Below, piece after piece: positions 16,957-25,291 of a stretch of DNA of 64,000 nucleotides. The notes under the pieces are model-generated. The model worked only from the letters and a program-made list of their open reading frames with translations. It had not been told where the DNA came from and ran no database searches. The DNA comes from Alphaproteobacteria bacterium (lineage in GTDB: Bacteria > Myxococcota_A > UBA796 > GCA-2862545): assembly GCA_020632875.1 (NCBI GenBank), contig JACKET010000007.1, forward strand, positions 124,001-188,000, in the 5' to 3' direction. The position numbers and the translations under genes are program-made. Each line of letters begins with the position of its first letter. Position 1 is the first letter of the stretch.

Positions 16957-17970
16957 ATGCTGCCCCTCGTCGCGGCCCTCGCGGCCCCGGCGCCGGCTCC
17001 GGCGCCCCGGCATCCCGTGTTCCTGTTCGAGCTCTCCGATTCCGCAGCAGAGGCGGCCGCCGCGCAGATGCCCGTCCTGGAGGAGCTGCTGGACGTCTCC
17101 TGGGAGGTCGTGCTGCCCGAGACCCCTGGCTGTCACACCCGCGCCGAGGCATTCGCCGTCCAGGCGGCGGAGGAGGCGCGTGTCGCGCACGGCCTGAGTC
17201 TCCGCACCGAGCAGGAGAAGCTCGTCTGTGGGATGGCCGTGCGCCTCGACTTCGACGGGGCGGGGCACCTGGTCGTGACTGGCGAGCCGTGGTCCACGGC
17301 GTCTCTTCCCGCCGCGCCGCCGGACATGTGGGAGCGGCTCGGAGCCGAGCGGGTCGAGGGCGATTGGAGCGAGGCGGACCGCGCGCAGCTCTGGGCCGTG
17401 GTCTCGGCGATCGAGCCGCGCGTCCGCGCGCTGCTGCGGGGCGCGGTGTGGGTGGCCAGCGACAGGAGGCGGGTGCGTGGGGCGGTCGCGTCGGTCACCG
17501 TTCGGTCCCGAGGCGACGACCTCGAGATCCTCCTCTCGAGGGGCGCGCTGACGGGGGAGCACTGGAGCCGGGCCCTGGTGGGGGACTCCACCCACTCCGT
17601 CGGGCTGCTCGTCCACGAGCTCGGGCACGTGTTCGCGCTCTCGCCGCTGCGTGTGTGGGCGGACCGGCGGCGGGCGCGGCGGAAGGACCCCACGCTGCCC
17701 GGGTGTCCGCGCATCCGGCGGGCACGGGACCTTCCCGTGGTGGCGCCGTTCGAGGCCCTGCTCGCGGGCCGCCCGAGCCCGACGGGCTACGGAACCGGGG
17801 ACCCGCACGAGGTGCTGGCCGAGCTGTACATGCTGCACGTCCTCCACCCCGATTGGCTGCGGCGGGAGTGGCCGGACGTCGAGGCATGGTTCGCAGGCGG
17901 AGGACACGTCGCCTGGCTGGACGACCCGGTCTGGCGGGCCTGTGGAGCCGACGCCTTCGATTCGGGCTGA
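16957..17970 (+). CDS. Predicted exported zinc metallopeptidase
   Basis: A 337-aa protein with a short N-terminal hydrophobic Ala/Pro-rich leader. HELGH at about 220-224 is the zinc-binding HExxH motif. A downstream acidic helix (HEVLAELYMLHVLHP, Glu about 287) could supply the third ligand, as in gluzincins. The region between is basic and variable. No known peptidase family is clearly matched, so peptidase activity is inferred from the motif. It is divergent from the wHTH-ATPase regulator. The CCGGGG/CCCCGG arms in the short shared intergenic region may be regulatory. Confidence 0.72.
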   Translation: MLPLVAALAAPAPAPAPRHPVFLFELSDSAAEAAAAQMPVLEELLDVSWEVVLPETPGCHTRAEAFAVQAAEEARVAHGLSLRTEQEKLVCGMAVRLDFDGAGHLVVTGEPWSTASLPAAPPDMWERLGAERVEGDWSEADRAQLWAVVSAIEPRVRALLRGAVWVASDRRRVRGAVASVTVRSRGDDLEILLSRGALTGEHWSRALVGDSTHSVGLLVHELGHVFALSPLRVWADRRRARRKDPTLPGCPRIRRARDLPVVAPFEALLAGRPSPTGYGTGDPHEVLAELYMLHVLHPDWLRREWPDVEAWFAGGGHVAWLDDPVWRACGADAFDSG

Positions 17971-17980
17971 CCGCGCGACC

Positions 17981-18472
17981 TCAGGGCGTGAGGTCGATGC
18001 ACACGGCCTTGACGTAGCAGCTGCCCGATCCGCCCTGCCACCAGACCGCCCAGCCCGAGCCGTACGTGCCCTGCTCCTGCACGTGCTGGTTGCGCTTCAG
18101 CTCGTAGCCGCTCGCGAACTGGCAGTCGTAGCCGCCGCCTGTCGCGAGGTCGCCGGAGTCGCAGAACACGACCCCTTCGGTTCGGACCCCGGAGGCGAGG
18201 TCGAACTGCGCGTCGACGTGGTACACGGCGCCGTAGTCGAGCAGCCCGGGGATGCCCTGTGGCCCGGCGGGCCCCACGTCGCCCTGCGCGCCGTCCGCCC
18301 CTGCCGCACCGGCGGGGCCGGTCGGCCCCTGCGCGCCAGCGGCTCCGGCCTCTCCGTCCTCTCCGGGGGTTCCCGGCAGTCCCTGGAGCCCCTGCGGACC
18401 CTCGGGCCCCGTCACGCAGGCGGTGAGGGCCGACACGGCGAGAAGGCAGAGAAGCAACCGGGCAGCGGTCAT
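17981..18472 (-). CDS. Collagen-like lipoprotein
   Basis: A 163-aa protein. The signal sequence ends in a lipobox (VSALTAC). The mature chain starts directly with about 18 Gly-X-Y triplets (GPEGPQGLQGLPGTPGEDGE and on), which predict a collagen triple helix. A C-terminal domain of about 85 residues with four Cys (VVFCDSGDLATGGGYDC, SGSCYVKAVC) resembles the globular tips of bacterial collagen-like proteins. Expected form: a trimeric outer-membrane-anchored stalk with a head. GGAG lies upstream of ATG 18472. The stop is 10 bp from the convergent metallopeptidase. Confidence 0.88.
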   Translation of the reverse strand: MTAARLLLCLLAVSALTACVTGPEGPQGLQGLPGTPGEDGEAGAAGAQGPTGPAGAAGADGAQGDVGPAGPQGIPGLLDYGAVYHVDAQFDLASGVRTEGVVFCDSGDLATGGGYDCQFASGYELKRNQHVQEQGTYGSGWAVWWQGGSGSCYVKAVCIDLTP

Positions 18473-18584
18473 CGGGTCTCCAGGGCGAGGGGAGGCCGAG
18501 CATACACACCGCGCTCCGCCCGATGCAGCATTCGCCGCGTGGATCCCGGGGGAGTGCGCATCGAGGTGGGGCCGCCGGCTGGCG

Positions 18585-19733
18585 TCAGTCGCCCGCGAGC
18601 GCGACGACCTCGTCGAACAGCGCTTCGTTCCAGATGTCCTGGAGGGGCCCGCCGAGGAACATCCCCGCATTCGTGAGCCCGACGAGCGACAGCCCGCCGT
18701 CCTGCGCCGTCATCAGGAAGGTCCCGGCGCCCACGTCACCGCCGGTGTGGCCGACGAACACGCGGCCATCGACCTCCATCCGCGCGAGCCCGTAGCCGTA
18801 GCCGTGGCCTTCGTCGTCGGTGCTGTGCGGGTTCCAGACCTGCATCGCTTCGATCGTGGCGGGGGCCAGCGTGTCGCCGTGCACGACCGCGTCGATGAAC
18901 GCGAGCGCGTCGCCCGCCGTCGAGCGCACGTTCCCTGCGCCGATGACCTGCCGGTCGTACTTCGCCTGCATCTCGCTGATGTTCTGCAGCCGGCCGCCGC
19001 CGATCTCCCAGTAGGCGTTCACGCGTCCCGGCGGGTCGCCGTCGTCGAAGCGGGGCTGGGTGGTCTGCTCCATCGCGAGGGGGACGTGCCAGGCCTGGCG
19101 CGTCGCGTCGATCCGGTCTCCCGTCACCTCGTCGAGCACCAGCGCGAGCAGCTCGTACGCCGTGTCGGTGTACGCGTAGCCCTCGCCGGGCTCGAACAGC
19201 GGCGCCTTGCCGCGGATGGCGTCGATGCCGTGCATCGGGTCGATGGGGTCGTGGCTGCGGTCGAACTCGGCGCCGATGTACCCGATGTCGGCGTTGAAGT
19301 CGGGCAGCCCGGAGCTGTGGCTCAGGAGGTGGTGCAGCGTGATGCGGTCGATGTTCGGCAGCCGCCGCAGCACGTCCTCGGAGAGGTGGTCGGCCACGCG
19401 GTCGTCCACGGACAGCGTCCCGCGGTCGGCCTCGAGCATCACCATGGCCGCCGTCCACGTCTTCCCGATGCTGGCCATGGGATGGACGTTGCAGGCGTTC
19501 ATCGCGACCCGGTCCTCGAGGTCCGCGAATCCACCCGCGGCGACGGTGATGCCGTCGGCCGTGCGGACGCCGATGGTCAGCCCCGGGAGGCCCGCGGCGA
19601 CCTTCTCGTCCACGAGATCCTGGAGCCGCTGGGCCGCCGGGTGGGCGCTCGCGGGCGTGTCGCACGCGATGCGGCTGTCGGGGCCGGTCTGCGCGGCGCA
19701 GCCGACGAGGGCGAGCAGTGCGACGGGTCTCAT
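18585..19733 (-). CDS. Serine beta-lactamase-like hydrolase, lipoprotein
   Basis: A 382-aa class C beta-lactamase/DD-peptidase/esterase-fold protein. The leader MRPVALLALVGC suggests a lipobox with Cys 12. SIGK (Ser 88, Lys 91) is the SxxK nucleophile motif. YTD in YAYTDTAY takes the place of YxN, and GHTGGD gives the HTG triad near residue 337. All three motifs are present, so it should be active; the substrate (peptide, ester or lactam) cannot be told from sequence. It starts within the last bases of the upstream gene (ATGA overlap), so the two are translationally coupled. Confidence 0.88.
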   Translation of the reverse strand: MRPVALLALVGCAAQTGPDSRIACDTPASAHPAAQRLQDLVDEKVAAGLPGLTIGVRTADGITVAAGGFADLEDRVAMNACNVHPMASIGKTWTAAMVMLEADRGTLSVDDRVADHLSEDVLRRLPNIDRITLHHLLSHSSGLPDFNADIGYIGAEFDRSHDPIDPMHGIDAIRGKAPLFEPGEGYAYTDTAYELLALVLDEVTGDRIDATRQAWHVPLAMEQTTQPRFDDGDPPGRVNAYWEIGGGRLQNISEMQAKYDRQVIGAGNVRSTAGDALAFIDAVVHGDTLAPATIEAMQVWNPHSTDDEGHGYGYGLARMEVDGRVFVGHTGGDVGAGTFLMTAQDGGLSLVGLTNAGMFLGGPLQDIWNEALFDEVVALAGD

Positions 19734-20305
19734 GTGGGCTCCCGCTTGCCCGGGGTGTAGCGCACACCGATCCCGAGCTCGGACTTGGGTGCAACGGGCA
19801 GCACCGGCATCCAGCCGCTGTGCACGAACCACCGGTAGGTGACCACGACGGCGAGCGGCGGCGCGTCGAGTCGTTCGAGGTCGAGCCCCGCGCCGAGCTC
19901 GAATCCCCCGGCGACACCGAGCCGTCCAGGGTCGTTGGACGGCGTGTAGCCTCCGTCCTCGAAGGCGAGCGAAGGCCCCCAGAAGGTGTGGCTGGCCCCG
20001 AGCTCGAGCCCCGTCTCGCCGAACAGGCCGAACGGGCTGGTCGCGCGCCCGGTCAGACCGGCGGTCAGGCGGAGCCCGTTGCCGGCGTGGCCGTGCAGCG
20101 AGCCCGTGAGGCGCGCGACGGGGCGGAGCGCCAGGTAGCGGCCCTCCAGCCAGTGCAGCTCGCCTTCGAGGGTGAGGGCGGGTCGGATCGGCCGCGTCGG
20201 GCCGACGTTCCCGAAGGGCGGCGCCACCGAGTGATCGGCGAGGTGCACGCCGAGCGTGACGGGGGTGGCTGCGAGGGTTCGGGAGAGGAGCAGCGGGGCC
20301 AGCAT
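19730..20305 (-). CDS. Probable outer-membrane beta-barrel protein
   Basis: A 191-aa protein with a short signal-like start (MLAPLLLSRTLAATPV). Alternating hydrophobic/Gly strands such as GVHLADHSVAPP, GLELGASHTFWG and GVRYTPGKREPT suggest a small beta-barrel. The C-terminus does not end in the classical aromatic residue. ATG 20305 is chosen because a GAGG site lies upstream; the frame extends further upstream but without a leader. It overlaps the serine hydrolase start by 4 bp, so the two probably act in the same envelope process. Confidence 0.6.
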   Translation of the reverse strand: MLAPLLLSRTLAATPVTLGVHLADHSVAPPFGNVGPTRPIRPALTLEGELHWLEGRYLALRPVARLTGSLHGHAGNGLRLTAGLTGRATSPFGLFGETGLELGASHTFWGPSLAFEDGGYTPSNDPGRLGVAGGFELGAGLDLERLDAPPLAVVVTYRWFVHSGWMPVLPVAPKSELGIGVRYTPGKREPT

Positions 20306-20368
20306 GGGCGCCTCGTGTGACGTGACCGGGACACCGCGGCGCCCCGAATCCGTCACCCCGCTCCGCAG

Positions 20369-21208
20369 TCAGAGGTAGGACATCGGCCGTGGCGTGGCCT
20401 CGGCGAACCTCCGGAGCGCCTCGCGGAACGGAGCGCGCCGCGTGAGAGCGAGCACGCGCAGGCGCTCTTCGAGGAGCCGGCCGCGCGGCGTGGGCTTCAC
20501 GAACGCCTTGGTGTGGCGGACGACGTCGGGGTCGAGCGCTGCGAGGCGGCGCGTCAGCCCCTCTGCGGCCTGCGGCCCCTTTCCCCTGGGGACGACCTGG
20601 TGCAGCACCCCGAGCGCGTGGAGCCGCTTCGCGGACACGGTGCGCCCCGACAGGAGCAGGTCGCGCAGCATGGCCGTGCCGAGGTCGCGCTCCAGCCGGG
20701 GCACGGCGCCGAAGGCCGGCAGCGTCGCGAGCCGCAGCTCGGGGAGCCCGAACCGTGCGGACTCCTCGGCGACCACGAGGTCGCACGCGGCGACGAGCTC
20801 CCAACCCCCGCCCATGCACACCCCGTGGACGATGCACACCACGGGGCAGGGGAGGCGCTCCAGCCGGGTGAGCACCGCGTTGATGCGACGCAGGAACGCG
20901 TGGACCGCGAGCGAGTCGAGGAGAGGATCGAGCCGGCGCGACGGGAGGATCCGGTCGACGAGGCGGTGGAGCGCGCTGTCGCGGCCGACGAACCGGGCGT
21001 GCGCTTCGATCAGGTCGTCCCCCTGGCAGAATCCGGTCGGGTCGCCGCTCGAGATCACCAGGACCGTCGGCCGCCGCGCCTCCAGCACGTCGAGGGCCGC
21101 TTCGAGGCTCGCGAGCATCGCCTGACCGATCGCGTTGCACCGCGGCCCGGCGAGGACGAGGTGGGCGCGCTCCTCCTCCCATTCGATGCTCACGGCGTCG
21201 TGCTGCAT
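20369..21208 (-). CDS. Enoyl-CoA hydratase/isomerase family protein
   Basis: A 279-aa crotonase. The first oxyanion-hole segment is DPTGFCQGDDL. The second is VHGVCMGGGWELVAACDLV with the catalytic-type Glu. A second Glu lies in LPELRLATLPAFGAVPRL. Both catalytic glutamates of the hydratase pattern are present. The insertion between the two segments (about residues 75-115) is longer and more basic than in typical enoyl-CoA hydratases, so the substrate may be unusual. ATG 21208 is preferred; GTG 21229 is possible. Divergent from the STAND regulator, with a repeat-containing promoter region between them. Confidence 0.85.
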   Translation of the reverse strand: MQHDAVSIEWEEERAHLVLAGPRCNAIGQAMLASLEAALDVLEARRPTVLVISSGDPTGFCQGDDLIEAHARFVGRDSALHRLVDRILPSRRLDPLLDSLAVHAFLRRINAVLTRLERLPCPVVCIVHGVCMGGGWELVAACDLVVAEESARFGLPELRLATLPAFGAVPRLERDLGTAMLRDLLLSGRTVSAKRLHALGVLHQVVPRGKGPQAAEGLTRRLAALDPDVVRHTKAFVKPTPRGRLLEERLRVLALTRRAPFREALRRFAEATPRPMSYL

Positions 21209-21280
21209 GGTGCGCGTTCCGTCCTCCACCTGCCGTCCGTCCGGTGGGGACGACCGTACCGCCGCGCGGTGCCGAGGGGT

Positions 21281-21310
21281 CCTGAGAGGTCCTGAGAGGC
21301 GCTGAGAGGG
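21281..21310. promoter_or_regulatory. Three 10-bp direct repeats between divergent genes
   Basis: CCTGAGAGGT, CCTGAGAGGC and GCTGAGAGGG follow one another with exact 10-bp spacing, so they would lie on one face of the helix. They sit between the crotonase start (21208) and the STAND regulator start (21362). Operator function is inference. Confidence 0.5.
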
Positions 21311-21361
21311 CGTCCGGGCCGGTCGGGTCCAACGGGGCGCGACGCGGGTGTACCGTCAGGC

Positions 21362-23281
21362 ATGCACTTCATCGGACGCGCTCGACTCCGGGAGCAGATC
21401 CGCGACCTCCTGGTCCCGGTCCCGTCCGCGCCCCACCTCGTCCACGTGCAGGGGATGGCCGGGATCGGGAAGACCGCCCTGCTCCGGCAGCTCGCGGACG
21501 AGCTCGAGCCGGCGGGCTACCGCGTCGTCCACGTCGATCCGCGCCTCTCACCGACCGAGCGCTCGCTGCGGCTCCGGACCCACCTCAGGTCGACGCCGCA
21601 GCCGACGCTGGTCGTCGTGGACGACTGGCACCAGCTGGCGCTCGACGAAGCCGCCCTGATCGAGCGCCTGGCCGGTGCAGAGGGGCCGGTCGTGCTGCTC
21701 CTGGCGTCCCGTGTGCGTCCGGGCGACCTGCTCCGGTCGCCGCTCTTCCCCGACCGGGCGACGGTCGTGGAGCTCGCCGGGCTCGACGAGCAGGAGACCC
21801 TCGCGCTGCTGGCCTCCCGCGGAGTGGCGCCCGGGCATGCCCGCGCGATCCATCGCACCTGCCACGGGCACCCCTTCGCGGCGCTGCTCCTGGCCGAGGT
21901 CCCCGAGGTGGGTTCGTGGGCGGGTGCACCTGGCGCGGGCCTCGCGGAGCACGTCGCGCTCCAGCTCGTCGAGCACGTCATGCGCGGCGAAGACCCCTTC
22001 CTGCGCACCGCGCTCGAGCTCGCCGCGCTGGCGGGCACCGTGAACGAGCACGAGCTGCGGGAGGTGCTGGAGCTCGATGCCCCGCGTGCCCGCGCGCTGT
22101 TCGACCGGCTCCGGACCCTCACGGTCGTCCAGACCACGCCGGGGGGCCTCGAGCTCCACCCCATCGTGCGCGAAGCCGTGCTGGCCGACCGGCTCGTGCG
22201 GGACCCGCCGGGCACCCGGGCCCTCGTGGGCCGTCTCCTGGCCGCGATCGGGGCCTGCCTCGGCTGGGAGGGGACGCCGCGCACGCGCGCGCTGCGCCAG
22301 CTCTCGGAGCTCATCGCGGTGGCGCCGCAGGACCTGGCGCTCACCAACATGTTCCGGCTGGACGGGATCGTCGTCGCCCAGGGCCGCCTCGCGGATCTCC
22401 CCGAGGCGCTCGACGTGCTCGAGGCCTGGGAAGGAGCCGCGGGGCGGGCGATCGCGGAGCGCTGGGTCCGTCACGACCCCCAGGTGCTGACGGTGTCGCG
22501 GACCGACGGAGTGGTGACCGGAGTGATGATCCGGGCCGAGCTCCGCGGCCCGGACGTGCCGGAGGCCCTCGAAGAGCCCGCGCTGCGTGCGCTCGTCGAG
22601 ACCCTGCGAGCGCGGGGAGCCCTGCCGGACGCGCTGTTGCTCCGCGTCACCCGCTTCTTCGTCTCGCGCGAGGCCGGCGAGCTGCCGAGCGCCGAGCTCG
22701 GCGTCCTCGGTGGGGCGATGACACGCCGCACGCTCGACACCACCGAGCCCTTCCTCACCGCGCAGATCTTCTCGCGGGAGGCGATGTCCGCCTGGGGGCC
22801 GGCGGTCCGCACGCTGGGGTTCGAGGTCCTCGAAGAAGCGGCTGTGGACATCGACGGACGGTCGCAGCTCGCGTGTGTCGCCGGCAGCACCGACCTGGGG
22901 CACAGCTTCGCGGGGATCGCCCGCCGCGCGTGGGGTCTCGGTCTGCCGGTCCCCGCCAGGCCGGAGCCCTGGGAGGTCGCCGCGGACGGCAGCTGGGCGC
23001 GGAGTCCGGGAGGCGAGCGCGTCGATCTCAGCCGCCGCCACGCGGCCCGTCGGATCCTCGCGGCCCTCGCGCGGTCGCGCATCGAGCAGCCGGGCACGCC
23101 GCTGTCGCCCGCGGCGTGCATCGAAGCGGGCTGGCCCGACGAGCGCATGGCCTGGCCCTCCGCGAAGGCACGCCTGTGGACCGCCATCCGAACGCTCCGC
23201 GCCGCGGGGCTCGAAGAGGCGCTCGAGACGGCCGCCGACGGCTACCGGCTCGGCTCCCACGTGCGGATCGAGGCCGGCTGA
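21362..23281 (+). CDS. STAND-type ATPase regulator with C-terminal wHTH-like domain
   Basis: A 639-aa protein. The N-terminus starts with FIGRARLREQIRDLL and has Walker A (QGMAGIGKTAL, about residues 30-40) and Walker B (TLVVVDDW), typical of NACHT/NB-ARC-like STAND ATPases. A mainly helical middle follows. The last 80 residues (ACIEAGWPDERM, AKARLWTAIRTLRAAGLEEAL, DGYRL) resemble a winged-helix DNA-binding domain placed at the C-terminus. It is expected to be a ligand-gated transcription regulator. It is divergent from the crotonase, and the three direct repeats between them are candidate binding sites. No strong ribosome-binding site is seen before ATG 21362. Confidence 0.78.
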   Translation: MHFIGRARLREQIRDLLVPVPSAPHLVHVQGMAGIGKTALLRQLADELEPAGYRVVHVDPRLSPTERSLRLRTHLRSTPQPTLVVVDDWHQLALDEAALIERLAGAEGPVVLLLASRVRPGDLLRSPLFPDRATVVELAGLDEQETLALLASRGVAPGHARAIHRTCHGHPFAALLLAEVPEVGSWAGAPGAGLAEHVALQLVEHVMRGEDPFLRTALELAALAGTVNEHELREVLELDAPRARALFDRLRTLTVVQTTPGGLELHPIVREAVLADRLVRDPPGTRALVGRLLAAIGACLGWEGTPRTRALRQLSELIAVAPQDLALTNMFRLDGIVVAQGRLADLPEALDVLEAWEGAAGRAIAERWVRHDPQVLTVSRTDGVVTGVMIRAELRGPDVPEALEEPALRALVETLRARGALPDALLLRVTRFFVSREAGELPSAELGVLGGAMTRRTLDTTEPFLTAQIFSREAMSAWGPAVRTLGFEVLEEAAVDIDGRSQLACVAGSTDLGHSFAGIARRAWGLGLPVPARPEPWEVAADGSWARSPGGERVDLSRRHAARRILAALARSRIEQPGTPLSPAACIEAGWPDERMAWPSAKARLWTAIRTLRAAGLEEALETAADGYRLGSHVRIEAG

Positions 23282-23288
23282 CCCGGCG

Positions 23289-23792
23289 TCAGCGGCGGCC
23301 GGCGAAGAGCCGGTTCCGGGTGGCCCGGTGCACCGCCCATCCGGCCTCCTCCACGGCCCGACGCACCGTGACCATGCCGCCCGGCCCCTCCGCGACGATC
23401 AGGAACCCTCCGGGGCTCACGGCCTGCATCGCGTGCGCCAGCGTCGGGAGGCGGTCGACCTCGTCGAGCATGTGGAGCACGCGGTCGAGGACGACGATGT
23501 CGAACGACGTGTCGGGCCGCCACGCGCGGACGTCCGCGACGATGCCGACGACGTCGAGCTGCTCGGATCGGGCGGTCGCGAGCATCTGCGCGACGCCGAC
23601 GGAGGAGAGGTCGACGCCGACCACGCGGTGTCCCGCCCGCGCGAAGAGCAGTGCGTCCCGGCCTTGTCCGCAGCCCAGATCGAGCACCGAGCCCGGCGCG
23701 ACCTCCCCGCAGAAGGTGACGATCTCAGCGAACGGCTCGCCGCACGCGGCGGGATCGTCGCGGTAGTGCCGGTCGTACTTCACGGGGTCCAT
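23289..23792 (-). CDS. Class I SAM-dependent methyltransferase
   Basis: A 167-aa protein with motif I VLDLGCGQGRDALLFARAG, post-I acidic loop GVDLS, motif II DIVVLDRVLHML and motif III SPGGFLIV. It starts MDPVKYDRHYRDDP, like the TehB/UbiE-type small methyltransferases. Thiopurine, tellurite or metabolite substrates are all possible; none can be assigned. A reading-frame extension upstream is Arg/Pro-rich and has no ribosome-binding site either, so ATG 23792 is kept with moderate certainty. It converges with the STAND regulator and is divergent from the SRPBCC gene. Confidence 0.82.
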   Translation of the reverse strand: MDPVKYDRHYRDDPAACGEPFAEIVTFCGEVAPGSVLDLGCGQGRDALLFARAGHRVVGVDLSSVGVAQMLATARSEQLDVVGIVADVRAWRPDTSFDIVVLDRVLHMLDEVDRLPTLAHAMQAVSPGGFLIVAEGPGGMVTVRRAVEEAGWAVHRATRNRLFAGRR

Positions 23793-23859
23793 GGGGAGGT
23801 GTAGCCGGTCTCGCCGCGGGCGGACGGGCGGCGGATCGCTGCGGGTCATAGGTAGCCGC

Positions 23860-24318
23860 ATGAGGGTGGAAGCCTCGATCCGCATAGATGCGCCACCGGA
23901 TGCCGTAGCCATGGTCCTCGCCGACCCGGAGCTCGCGCCCCTGTGGCAGCGACACCTGGTGCGCATGGAGGTGGTCCGCGGCCATGCGAACCAGGTGGGG
24001 GCCGTGGCGCGGCTCCACTACGAGGAGCGCGGCCGCTCGTACGTGATGCAGGACGAGCTGGTCGAGTGCGAGCCGAACCGTCGATGGCGATCGCGGGTGT
24101 CCGGAAATGGCCTCAGCGCCGTCGTGGAGACCCGGTTGTCCCACGCCGGTTCCGGCACCGAGGTCAGCCTGACCTGGACCGGAAGGCCGGACCGATGGCT
24201 CGCTCGCCTGGTGTTCCCCTTGTTCGCTCGCGCCCTGCGCCGCGGGGTCGACGCGGACCTGGAAGCGCTCGAGCGCTGTGTCGAGCAACGGGTGCAGCGC
24301 TCGGAGCCCGACGCGTAG
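23860..24318 (+). CDS. SRPBCC-family (polyketide cyclase/START-like) protein
   Basis: A 152-aa protein beginning MRVEASIRIDAPPDAVAMVLADPE, the usual opening of SRPBCC ligand-binding proteins, followed by alternating beta-strands and a C-terminal helix (GVDADLEALERCVEQR) that would cap the hydrophobic pocket. No catalytic residues are identifiable; such proteins bind lipids or aromatic compounds. Short gap (67 bp) from the divergent methyltransferase; a shared promoter region is likely. Confidence 0.8.
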   Translation: MRVEASIRIDAPPDAVAMVLADPELAPLWQRHLVRMEVVRGHANQVGAVARLHYEERGRSYVMQDELVECEPNRRWRSRVSGNGLSAVVETRLSHAGSGTEVSLTWTGRPDRWLARLVFPLFARALRRGVDADLEALERCVEQRVQRSEPDA

Positions 24319-24361
24319 CGACGACGCCGCTTCGGGCTACACCCTCGTGCGCAGCCCATCT

Positions 24362-24946
24362 TCAGGAACGCGGCTCGGGGAAAGCCACTCCCTGCAGTCG
24401 CCTGACGAGACCATCCCGGAACCCGCTCACCTCCGCCTGCGTCAGCGGTGCCTCCAGGAGCAGCTCCGAGGGATCGGTCGGCACCGACTCCAGCACCCAG
24501 GCGAGCGTGGCGGGGTCCATCCCACCGTCTCGGTCGCGGGCAGCCTCGAGGTAGGCGAGCGGGTCGTGTCCTGCCCGGGCGAGGAACAGCAGATCCACGA
24601 GGTCCTTCGTCTCGCCCCGCCCGAGAACGGCCGACAGTTTGTTCGCGATGATGTCGTCGAGGCTGTCGACCCGAACCCCCTCGATGACCGGCTTGTCAGC
24701 CAGCGGAACGGTCTGAGGCACCGGCTCGTGGCTCCGCGCTTCGCAGAAGGCCACGAGACGGGCAGCGAGTGGTGGAATCTCCTCCCGGTCGGGCGTGAAC
24801 CAGTCGAGGTGGTGGCTGCCCCGGTGTCGGAGGTAGAAATGCCCCAGCGCGGCACCACCGGTCAGGTACACCCCTTGGGCGTCGCCGAGGGAGCTGAGCA
24901 GCTCGACCTGAAGAGGGGTGAGGGGAGTGGGTCTAGAGGAGGCCAA
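24362..24946 (-). CDS. AbiEii-like nucleotidyltransferase (toxin-type)
   Basis: A 194-aa protein with YLTGGAALGHFYLRHRGSHH followed by LDWFTPD, which matches the GG...DLDLFT nucleotidyltransferase core of AbiEii/AbiGii-type proteins. The second acidic position is replaced (LDW instead of LDL/DxD). VDSLDDIIANKLSAVLGRGE and TKDLVDLLFLA form the second conserved block. AbiEii proteins are toxins in phage-defence or toxin-antitoxin systems. It overlaps the end of the 98-aa upstream gene by 14 bp, the usual arrangement for such pairs. It lies just beyond the 3' end of selC. Confidence 0.82.
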   Translation of the reverse strand: MASSRPTPLTPLQVELLSSLGDAQGVYLTGGAALGHFYLRHRGSHHLDWFTPDREEIPPLAARLVAFCEARSHEPVPQTVPLADKPVIEGVRVDSLDDIIANKLSAVLGRGETKDLVDLLFLARAGHDPLAYLEAARDRDGGMDPATLAWVLESVPTDPSELLLEAPLTQAEVSGFRDGLVRRLQGVAFPEPRS

Positions 24947-25229
24947 GCTGCGACCATCCGTCGATCAGCCACTCCCAGAACGCGCGCCTTCGGCCCAGGA
25001 ACGGCTTCACCTGGGGAAGTGCCTCGGCGACATCCGCGGGGGTGACCCAGTCCCAGACCTGTCCCGGGCGCGCTTCACGAAGCAACGTCCCGAGCAGGCG
25101 CAGCCGATCGGGGTGTTCGCGGTCGGCGAGAACGGAACGCAGCTCGCCCGCCGTCACGTTCCGATCCCAGAAGAACGGCGGAACGGCATCGTCGTCGGAG
25201 GGACGTGTGAGGGCGGCGCGTCGGACCAT
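24933..25229 (-). CDS. Small partner of the AbiEii-like protein
   Basis: A 98-aa protein with PPFFWDRNVTAGELRSVLAD, LRLLGTLLREA and VKPFLGRRRAFWEWLIDGW. Small proteins of this pattern commonly precede nucleotidyltransferases of the AbiEii type. By position it is the candidate antitoxin, though it lacks a recognisable helix-turn-helix. Its 3' end overlaps the toxin-like gene by 14 bp, implying coupled translation. It begins 63 bp from the 3' end of the tRNA-Sec gene. Confidence 0.75.
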   Translation of the reverse strand: MVRRAALTRPSDDDAVPPFFWDRNVTAGELRSVLADREHPDRLRLLGTLLREARPGQVWDWVTPADVAEALPQVKPFLGRRRAFWEWLIDGWSQLGLL

Positions 25230-25291
25230 GCATCAATCTAGCCCGGGCGGTGCGGCGGGTGGACAGCTCCGCGGCGCTCGCGAAGAGAAAT

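Noticed and set aside
23793..23966. Longer start for the methyltransferase gene
   Set aside because: The extension is Arg/Pro-rich and overlaps the divergent SRPBCC gene; no ribosome-binding site supports it.
25230..25291. Attachment-site repeat of the selC 3' end
   Set aside because: No second copy of the tRNA 3' end was seen within the window, so an integrated island cannot be delimited here.
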